Shown here: positions 1 through 5,022 of the stretch, one piece after another
How positions within the stretch are numbered: the first letter of the stretch is position 1
Layout: every line of letters begins with the position of its first letter
Assembly (NCBI GenBank): GCA_035651635.1
Contig: DASRFK010000244.1
Span: 1-13,835 of the forward strand
Length of the DNA: 13,835 nucleotides
Reading direction: 5' to 3'
Source of the DNA: JANXQE01 sp035651635
Lineage (GTDB): Bacteria > Verrucomicrobiota > Verrucomicrobiia > Limisphaerales > UBA8199
The notes under the pieces: model-generated
What the model was told of the DNA's origin: nothing
What the model saw: only the letters and a program-made list of their open reading frames with translations
The model's database searches: none
Program-made: the position numbers and the translations under genes

Positions 1-591
1 TTCCTTTTCTTTGGGCTTTTCCTCGGGTTCATCTTCCTCGCTCTCGACCTCGGTGGTGCCGACGGCGTCGACGGTGCCGAGGGCGCCGAGGCGGCGTTGG
101 CGCAAGGCCCCTTCGCGTTCCAACTGGGCCTGAGCCTGAACGGTGAAGCGGGTCCAGGGGATGGCCTCGAGGCGGGTCTTGGGGATGGGTTTACCGGTTA
201 ATTCACAAATCCCGTAGGTATTCTTTTCGATGCGCTTGAGCGCCTCTTCGATTTCGTAAATGGCGTCCTGGTCGGAGGACAACAGGCTCAGCGCGAAATC
301 GCGGTCGAAATTATCGGTGCCGGAATCCGCCATGTGCAGGCTGTAACCGGCCATTTCCTGGGCGGATTCCTTGGCCAATCCATTCATCTGGCGCACGAGC
401 TGGTCCCGCAGCTCGATCAACCGATGGTAAAACTTGGACCATTCGGCTTTAATTTTAACTTCGCCGTTCTTCCTGACTCGCACCTCGTTCCCGCCGACGG
501 GCCGGCCGAGGATGGACGCCGCAGTAGCGGAGGCATGGGGTTTGTTGGCCGCCGGGCTCTTCTTGGTTGGCTCTTTTTTCTTCGTTGTCAC
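1..591 (-). CDS. DksA/TraR-family RNA polymerase-binding regulator, C-terminus cut by window edge
   Basis: DksA/TraR proteins bind in the RNA polymerase secondary channel and modulate initiation, often together with ppGpp. The 197 codons visible encode a Lys-rich N-terminus (MTTKKKEPTKK), a helical stretch at about residues 50-85, and DNFDRD at 93-98, which matches the spacing of the acidic coiled-coil tip (DPVDRA) in E. coli DksA. A zinc-finger-like segment follows (YGICELTGKPI, then RLEAIPW, residues 126-146). Only one of the four usual zinc cysteines remains (C129); the other positions are T132 and non-Cys residues near 150-153. The tail is acidic (EVESEEDEPEEKPKEKE) and still open at base 1. 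The start is GTG at 591: an in-frame TAG sits four codons upstream and no other start lies between. The Shine-Dalgarno is weak. It lies downstream of folE2 on the same strand with a 217-bp gap, so it probably has its own promoter. Family assignment is firm; the regulatory target is unknown. Confidence 0.85.
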   Translation of the reverse strand, partial: MTTKKKEPTKKSPAANKPHASATAASILGRPVGGNEVRVRKNGEVKIKAEWSKFYHRLIELRDQLVRQMNGLAKESAQEMAGYSLHMADSGTDNFDRDFALSLLSSDQDAIYEIEEALKRIEKNTYGICELTGKPIPKTRLEAIPWTRFTVQAQAQLEREGALRQRRLGALGTVDAVGTTEVESEEDEPEEKPKEKE

Positions 592-681
592 AGCACAAAA
601 CTACCAGATTCTCAGACTATTACGTTCTCGCCAGGAGCAACACTCCCTTTTGAGAGTGCGCGAATGTAGCAAAGGAAACTA

Positions 682-715
682 AATATACCATACTAAATTT
701 CAAAAAATTTTGTCC
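682..715 (-). promoter_or_regulatory. AT-rich candidate promoter for the DksA-like gene
   Basis: The 217-bp gap between folE2 and the DksA-like gene holds an AT-rich block in otherwise GC-rich DNA. Read on the minus strand, GGACAA (710-715) lies 17 bp before TATGGT (687-692). Overlapping alternatives are TTGAAA (698-703), TAGTAT (690-695) and TATATT (682-687), but these are badly spaced. No match to the consensus is strong. The call rests mainly on base composition and position, about 90-120 bp upstream of the GTG start. A small CACTC/GAGTG hairpin (643-660) lies in the presumed leader. Nothing else is recognisable in this gap. Confidence 0.25.
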
Positions 716-776
716 GGGGTGAAGCACCCGCAATCCCTTGGTAAAACAGCGTAAGCGATAGGAAGTTCCGCCTCCC

Positions 777-810
777 GAGAGCCCTGCTCTGCTGTTCGGC
801 GGGGCTTCTC
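777..810 (-). terminator. Imperfect hairpin at the folE2 stop codon
   Basis: On the minus strand, GAG(A)AGCCC (802-810) can pair with GGGCTCTC (777-784): 8 bp with one bulged A, and a loop of about 17 nt. The stem begins inside the folE2 stop codon. No T-tract follows, so it is a poor match to an intrinsic terminator and may not act as one. Confidence 0.2.
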
Positions 811-1585
811 AGCCCTTTTCGATACACGCGTAAGCGTTGTGATTGTGAATGCTTTCGTGGTTCTCCGCTTCCACCTTGTACCAGGTCACATCCGGATGCG
901 CGTTCAGCTTGAGGGCCACGTTTCGCACGAGGTCTTCCACAAAGACCGGGTTTTCATACGCCCGCTCAGTGACCGCCTTTTCATCCTGCCTTTTGAGCAG
1001 CCCATAGAGTTCGGAGCTAGCCGAGCTTTCGATAATCGCGATCAAGTCCTCAATCCAGACCGCCTTGCGCGAGCGGATCTGCACCGTAACCTCGCCGCGT
1101 TGATTGTGAGCCCCGTAAGCCGCAATGGCTTTCGAGCAGGGGCACAAGGTTGTCACCATTGCCTTGACGGTGAGTACGAAGTCGATCTCCCGGCGCGAGG
1201 CGGTGGCGTCGAATCGGGCGACATAATCCATCACGCTCTCTCCTCGGGTGACGGGAGCTTGTTTGACCATGAAGTAGGGGAATTCAATCTCAAGGTGGGA
1301 CGTAGCGGCCGAGAACTTCTCCTGCATGGCCAACAGGATGTCCTCGATATTCTCAACGTGAATGACATTGCCGTGGGCATTGAGCACTTCGATGAAGCGG
1401 CTCATATGGGTTCCTTTGAACTCTTTGGGGAGATCCACGAACATGCCAATCAGCGCCACCGTATTTTGCACGCTGCGCTTTTTGTCTCTGACCGTAATGG
1501 GGAAGCGCAGGCCACGAACCCCGACTTTATCAATCCGCAGCTCGCGGTAATCGCGTTCGCTCTGCTTATCGTGCAGTGGGTGCAT
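809..1585 (-). CDS. folE2: GTP cyclohydrolase FolE2 (type IB)
   Basis: FolE2 converts GTP to 7,8-dihydroneopterin triphosphate and formate, the first step toward tetrahydrofolate and other pterin-derived products. It is the zinc-independent alternative to FolE1. From the chosen ATG the protein has 258 residues, a usual length for the family. Diagnostic segments are HDKQSERDYR near the N-terminus, GTHMSRFIEVLN (58-69), LCPCSKAIAAYGAHNQRG (147-164) with the conserved cysteines and histidine, and HESIHNHNAYA close to the C-terminus. The frame stays open upstream to a TTG at 1735 (308 residues). Those extra 50 residues are Arg/Pro/Gly-rich and unlike the family. I therefore take ATG at 1585, although it has no clear Shine-Dalgarno, which leaves a 167-bp divergent promoter region. 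The DksA-like gene lies downstream. I saw no clear Zur site or riboswitch. Confidence 0.93.
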   Translation of the reverse strand: MHPLHDKQSERDYRELRIDKVGVRGLRFPITVRDKKRSVQNTVALIGMFVDLPKEFKGTHMSRFIEVLNAHGNVIHVENIEDILLAMQEKFSAATSHLEIEFPYFMVKQAPVTRGESVMDYVARFDATASRREIDFVLTVKAMVTTLCPCSKAIAAYGAHNQRGEVTVQIRSRKAVWIEDLIAIIESSASSELYGLLKRQDEKAVTERAYENPVFVEDLVRNVALKLNAHPDVTWYKVEAENHESIHNHNAYACIEKG

Positions 1586-1752
1586 GGGAGTGAGGCCGGC
1601 TTTGGCGCCGCGGCCATTGCCGCGCGGACTTCTCGGCGAGGCTGGCTTGCGGGGCGCCTGGCGCGACCCTATCGATTCATTCTCAACCGGCTTAAACACA
1701 GCCTTAAAACGTAGCAGGGAACACTGGGATTGCAAATTAGGCTTTCTGCTTA
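1586..1752. promoter_or_regulatory. Divergent folE2 / EEP promoter region
   Basis: This is the space between the two divergent starts. It should contain promoters for both genes, but no pair of good -35/-10 boxes stands out. On the minus strand TTGCAA (1730-1735) with a 16-bp spacer to TACGTT is a weak candidate for folE2. The folE2 frame stays open through most of the region, so if the TTG start at 1735 were used the intergenic space would shrink to 17 bp. Confidence 0.3.
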
Positions 1753-2706
1753 GTGATGCTTATGCTATCGCTTCGTCGCATGAGGAGATCCGTTCGAGGC
1801 CAATGCGGGCGAATCGTTGCGGTTGCGCTCCTTTTGGCCCTGTGTGCGCGCGGCGAAGTGTTTCGAATCGCCACCTTTAATTTGGAGAATTATTTGGATA
1901 GCGCCGCCGGAACCCGCCCGGCCAAATCCAAAGAATCCAAAGCCAAAATCCGGGAAAGCATCCTGGCGCTGCGGCCGGACGTCCTGGCCGTGGAAGAGCT
2001 GGGCAGCGCCAGTGCGCTGCTGGAATTGCGCGACTCGTTGCGGGAGGCGGGCTTGGACCTCGAACACTGGCAACTCCTGGTTGCGGGCGAAGCGGATATT
2101 CACGTGGGTCTGTTGAGCCGGTTTCCCTTCAGTGCGAGCAGGCCCCACACCAACGAGACCTTTTTGCTGGACGGACGCCGCTTTCATGTCAGCCGTGGCT
2201 TTGCGGAGGTCGATATCCAGGTCAATCCGGCGTACCGCTTTACGCTCATCGCCGCCCATTTGAAATCCAAACGCGCGTCAGCCCTCGCCGACGAGGCGCA
2301 GATCCGCTTGGAAGAAGCCAGATTATTGCGGGAGAAAATCGACTCGGTACTGACGGCCAATCCCAACGCGAACCTGGTTGTGCTGGGGGATTTCAATGAT
2401 ACCAAAGACTCGGAATCGACTAAAGCAATCCTCGGGCGAGGTAAAACTCGGTTGGTGGATACCCGGCCGGCGGAAAAGAACGGGGATGGTTCTCATGAAG
2501 GTGCCGAGCAGGAGAACCGCACGATCACCTGGACCCACTATTACGCCAAGGAGGACAGCTATCGCCGGATTGATTTCATACTGTTGAGCCGGGGCATGGC
2601 GCAGGAGTGGCTGGCGGAGGGAACCTATGTGCTGGCACTGCCTAATTGGGGGGTGGCTTCGGACCATCGACCGGTCGTTGCGGCATTCGAAGCGCAGGAC
2701 AAATAG
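1753..2706 (+). CDS. Exported endonuclease/exonuclease/phosphatase (EEP) family protein
   Basis: This family of Mg-dependent phosphoesterases includes DNase I-like nucleases, AP endonucleases and lipid or sugar-phosphate phosphatases. The substrate here cannot be told from sequence. The usual motif order is intact: TFNLENYL (41-48), VEELGS with the metal-binding Glu (80-85), AAHLKSKR (167-174), LGDFND (211-216), RIDFILL (272-278) and SDHRPVVAAF (303-312). Basic residues followed by VAVALLLALCARG (22-34) form a likely Sec signal peptide, so the enzyme is probably periplasmic or secreted, which fits nutrient scavenging. Starts GTG 1753, ATG 1756, ATG 1762 and ATG 1780 share one frame, and none has a good Shine-Dalgarno. 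ATG 1780 gives the most typical signal peptide; the longest form is listed. It is divergent from folE2 and convergent with yihY. Confidence 0.87.
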   Translation: MMLMLSLRRMRRSVRGQCGRIVAVALLLALCARGEVFRIATFNLENYLDSAAGTRPAKSKESKAKIRESILALRPDVLAVEELGSASALLELRDSLREAGLDLEHWQLLVAGEADIHVGLLSRFPFSASRPHTNETFLLDGRRFHVSRGFAEVDIQVNPAYRFTLIAAHLKSKRASALADEAQIRLEEARLLREKIDSVLTANPNANLVVLGDFNDTKDSESTKAILGRGKTRLVDTRPAEKNGDGSHEGAEQENRTITWTHYYAKEDSYRRIDFILLSRGMAQEWLAEGTYVLALPNWGVASDHRPVVAAFEAQDK

Positions 2707-3835
2707 ACGGCTTCAGGGACAATCGCGTCGCAGCAAGCCTGGGGCTTTCTTTCGGTGCCCCTTTTGGACCCAAGCCAGGCCCGTCGCGGCTCCCACGAAG
2801 AAGGCAAGCCCCAAAAAGCCCAAAGGCCGTGGGTCGGGGGCATCGGCTCGAGTTTGGAGCGGCCGCTTTGGCGGACAGTTGCGGCGGATGGTTGCGCCGC
2901 CGGGCGGCCGCCTCGATTTGTTCCTGGCGCGGCATACCCTGTTCGGCTCGCTCGAAGTCGGTGATCCGCACGGCGTATTTGCTTGGCTCGAATCGCGCGC
3001 CGCGGTATCGGGCATATACCTGGGTGAACTCGGCGCCAAAATAAAGGATCACCGAAGCATAATAGATGTAGAGCAAAATTACCACGAACGCACTGCCCGC
3101 CCCGTAGGCGGAGGTGGTTGCTTCCCGGGCCAGGTAGACACCCAGAAGGAATTTGCCAACGGTGAAGAGAAAGGCCGTGCCCACCGCGCCGATACCGACA
3201 TCTCGCCACCGGATTTTCACGTCCGGCAGAACCTTGAAAATCATCGCAAACAGAAGAGAAATGACGGCGAAATTCATCGCGTCATTTAAAAAGGGCACCA
3301 GCCACGCCGGCAGGGCGACCTTCGCGCCAATATAGCCGGCGAAAGCGACCACGAAGGCCGACAGAGCCATTGAGACCAGCAGGACAAACCCCACCCCCAA
3401 TACCATGGCCATTGAGAAGAAGCGGTCGCGGATGAAAGCCCCAATATTCTTGCCCGGCTTTGGAGTCACTCCCCAAATGGTGTTGAGCGAGTCCTGGAGC
3501 TGGCCAAAAGCACCGGTAGCGCCAATGACCAGCGCGGCGGCCCCCAGCACCGTGGCCCAGATACTGCCGCCGGTGTGCCGAGCGCTCATCATCGAGCTGA
3601 TCATGCTGGCCGACTTTTCGCCAACATAAGACCGCATTTGCTGGACCACTTCCCGACGAACCGCATCCTCGCCAAATACAACGCCCGCCAGGCCAACCGT
3701 CAAGACCAGCAGCGGTCCGATGGAGAAGATGGCGTAGTAAGCTGTAGCCGCTGCCAAACGCATGGCACGGTCCTGCAAAAACTCGTTGACAGTTTCCTTG
3801 GTTGTCGCCTCAAGGAACTTCCAGTTAACGCTCAT
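2642..3835 (-). CDS. YihY/BrkB-family inner-membrane protein, probable 3' frameshift
   Basis: This is a multi-pass membrane protein of the YihY/virulence factor BrkB family (once misnamed ribonuclease BN). Its biochemical role is unsettled. About six membrane segments are visible, near residues 31-54, 91-111, 143-167, 187-205, 213-233 and 247-270, with the family-typical YYAIFSIGPLL, LPDVKIRWRDV and YGAGSAFVVILLYIYYAS. The frame opens at a TTG at 3913. I choose ATG 3835 (MSVNWKFLEAT) because it is preceded by purine-rich GGAAGAAAA and fits the family start. The reading frame ends at 2642, inside the convergent EEP gene (65-bp overlap), with an implausible Pro/Arg-rich tail. A shift at the G5 run 2836-2840 would give a hydrophobic final segment (LGFLGLAFFVGAATGLAWV) and a stop at 2713, just 6 bp from the EEP stop. 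Family assignment is firm; the 3' end is doubtful. Confidence 0.88.
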   Translation of the reverse strand: MSVNWKFLEATTKETVNEFLQDRAMRLAAATAYYAIFSIGPLLVLTVGLAGVVFGEDAVRREVVQQMRSYVGEKSASMISSMMSARHTGGSIWATVLGAAALVIGATGAFGQLQDSLNTIWGVTPKPGKNIGAFIRDRFFSMAMVLGVGFVLLVSMALSAFVVAFAGYIGAKVALPAWLVPFLNDAMNFAVISLLFAMIFKVLPDVKIRWRDVGIGAVGTAFLFTVGKFLLGVYLAREATTSAYGAGSAFVVILLYIYYASVILYFGAEFTQVYARYRGARFEPSKYAVRITDFERAEQGMPRQEQIEAAARRRNHPPQLSAKAAAPNSSRCPRPTAFGLFGACLLRGSRDGPGLGPKGAPKESPRLAATRLSLKPSICPALRMPQRPVDGPKPPPN

Positions 3836-4070
3836 TTTTCTTCCAGTCTCGCGCTCAATACCCGGTCGTGCCAGTTGCGCCAGTACCCTCATTCGCAGCG
3901 CGGCGTTGCTCAACCCGGTTGTCGCCCTCGGTTTTATCAGGTAATCCCCCTAGCCAAAGTTCAAAGGAAGGTCATTGAAAAAGACGGTCTGGATGCGAAA
4001 GTTCATTAAGGAATTCAGGGAGGCTGGTTGAATCTGCCAATGCCAACCGCAAAACGGAGACGAGCAATAT
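3836..4070. other. Divergent intergenic region, yihY / holin-like gene
   Basis: This 235-bp gap separates two divergent membrane-protein genes and should hold both promoters. The GC-rich half (3840-3950) stays open in the yihY frame as far as the TTG at 3913. The half nearer the holin-like gene is more AT-rich (around 3960-4015), but no convincing -35/-10 pair was found. A 12-codon ORF (3993-4031) lies here and is not credited as a gene. A GGAGA (4056-4060) sits about 10 bp before the holin-like ATG and may be its ribosome binding site. Confidence 0.3.
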
Positions 4071-4724
4071 ATGGAAACATCAGTATCGCCGCAAACCTCG
4101 ATCATGGGTTTAGTCCGCAATCTGGCGGAGGATACGAAGAAACTGCTGCGCCAGGAGATTGAACTGGCCAAGGCGGAGCTTTCGGAAAAGCTTGCTTCTT
4201 TTGGACGCAACACCATATCGGTTGCGGTTGGAGGTTTCGTCGCCTACGCCGGGTTCATCGTGTTGTTAATGGGGTTGGGTTGGCTTGTGGCCTGGGCTTT
4301 ACAGCAGGCGGGTCTGCAACCTGTGCTGGCAGGTTTTATCGGTTTAGCAGGCGTGGGGGTCCTGGTCGCGGCTGTTGGAGCGGCCCTCCTGATGGCCGGC
4401 GTAAAAGCATTCTCAAAGGAATCGCTGGCCCCGCAGCGGACGATCCACACGCTTCAACGGCTCAAAAAAACCGAACCGCAAGTGGAAGCCAAAACCGAGC
4501 CGGCACCCAAACGATCGAGCGAGGAGATGCAAGTCCGAGTCCTGGCGACTGAAGACCACATGGCCGAGGTGGTGGGGCAACTGGGACGGCGCTTGACACC
4601 GCGCGAGATCAACGAGCGCGTCAAAAACAGGATCCACGAAAAACCGTATCATACTGGGTTCCTGGCCATGGCGGCGGGTGTTCTCAGCGGCCTTTTCATT
4701 ACTCGCGTGGCGCGGCGCTCGTAA
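4071..4724 (+). CDS. Superfamily III holin-like (YqjE/DUF1469-type) membrane protein with YqjD/ElaB-like C-terminal tail
   Basis: The protein has 217 residues. The N-terminal half has the layout of the Phage_holin_3_6/YqjE group: an amphipathic helix (about residues 12-43, with LLRQEIELAKAELSEKL) and two long hydrophobic segments near 50-76 and 85-112. Despite the name, such chromosomal proteins are usually not phage holins. A charged Lys/Glu/Pro linker (about 120-155) leads to a second helical part ending in VKNRIHEKPYHTGFLAMAAG and a last Gly-rich membrane segment with basic end (VARRS). This closely resembles the C-tail anchor of YqjD/ElaB/DUF883 proteins, which in E. coli are inner-membrane, ribosome-associated proteins and are normally encoded by a separate neighbouring gene. 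The ATG has GGAGA about 10 bp upstream. It is divergent from yihY, another poorly understood envelope gene. The N-terminal family is fairly sure; the C-terminal relation is by pattern only. Confidence 0.78.
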   Translation: METSVSPQTSIMGLVRNLAEDTKKLLRQEIELAKAELSEKLASFGRNTISVAVGGFVAYAGFIVLLMGLGWLVAWALQQAGLQPVLAGFIGLAGVGVLVAAVGAALLMAGVKAFSKESLAPQRTIHTLQRLKKTEPQVEAKTEPAPKRSSEEMQVRVLATEDHMAEVVGQLGRRLTPREINERVKNRIHEKPYHTGFLAMAAGVLSGLFITRVARRS

Positions 4725-4727
4725 TCC

Positions 4728-4823
4728 GTCAGTGGCGGCGGGGCCTTGGGGTCAGTGCGACACTTTCCGGGGTTGGGGGTGGGAAAAAGTGCGAACTGAC
4801 CCCAAGGCCCCGCCGTCACTGAC
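4728..4823. repeat. Long inverted repeat (39/38-bp arms), REP/RAYT-like palindrome, possible terminator
   Basis: The left arm (4728-4766) begins GTCAGTGGCGGCGGGGCCTT. The right arm (4786-4823) is its reverse complement except for one G/A difference in the outer 29 bp, then one mismatch and a one-base bulge before the shared CACTTT. The 19-base loop (4767-4785) is G-rich. It starts 3 bp after the holin-like stop codon, so the RNA would form a very stable hairpin that could end that transcript or shield it from 3' decay. Palindromes with GGGGTCAGT..GCACTTT-type sequence resemble, from memory, the ends associated with Y1 (RAYT/IS200-like) transposases. No transposase is present here, so it would be a non-autonomous copy. 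Confidence 0.85.
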
Positions 4824-4833
4824 CCGTTACCGG

Positions 4834-4861
4834 CGCTCGCTAAAATTCGCTCGTAAATTCG
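4834..4861 (+). repeat. Short imperfect tandem repeat upstream of tRNA-Pro
   Basis: CGCTCGCTAAAATT (4834-4847) is followed at once by CGCTCGTAAATT (4848-4859) and CG. It is the only AT-richer spot between the palindrome and the tRNA and may carry its promoter (TAAAAT or TAAATT as -10), but no matching -35 is seen. It may be chance. Confidence 0.3.
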
Positions 4862-4906
4862 TGTTGATTTCAAGCCCCGCCCCCGGCAACTTGTTCATCC
4901 ATGTGT

Positions 4907-4984
4907 CGGGGCGTAGCGTAGCCTGGCTAGCGCGCTTGTTTCGGGTACAAGAGGTCGTGAGTTCGAATCTCACCGCCCCGACCA
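4907..4984 (+). tRNA. tRNA-Pro (anticodon CGG)
   Basis: A full cloverleaf can be drawn. The acceptor stem is CGGGGCG/CGCCCCG (4907-4913 with 4974-4980). The D stem is GCGT/GCGC with a G-T wobble. The anticodon stem is CTTGT/ACAAG enclosing the 7-base loop TTCGGGT, where U33 precedes anticodon CGG and G37 follows, as usual in tRNA-Pro. The T arm is GTGAG/CTCAC around TTCGAAT, the discriminator is A4981, and CCA (4982-4984) is encoded. It reads Pro codon CCG. The D loop is one base longer than in the commonest tRNA-Pro. Confidence 0.96.
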
Positions 4985-5022
4985 TTTTCTACCTCAACTA
5001 AGTCATCCCGGATACATCTCAA

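Noticed and set aside
839..1714. 291-codon open frame antisense to folE2
   Set aside because: It is a shadow of a GC-rich gene: the opposite strand carries all FolE2 motifs, and this translation has no recognisable domain.
3993..4031. 12-codon ORF MRKFIKEFREAG, faintly like the start of MscL channels
   Set aside because: It is too short, lacks a good Shine-Dalgarno, and nothing after it resembles the rest of MscL; probably chance.
4071..4724. Prophage holin, suggesting a phage remnant
   Set aside because: No endolysin, tail or integrase gene lies nearby; chromosomal YqjE-type proteins of this family are widespread in non-phage contexts.
4907..4984. tRNA-Pro as an integration site
   Set aside because: No duplicate of the tRNA 3' end and no integrase gene is visible in the window.
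4649..5001. Two short ORFs on opposite strands with similar peptides (GPWGQ..RTDPKAPP)
   Set aside because: The likeness arises because both cross the palindrome at 4728-4823; one also runs through the tRNA. Neither is a plausible gene.
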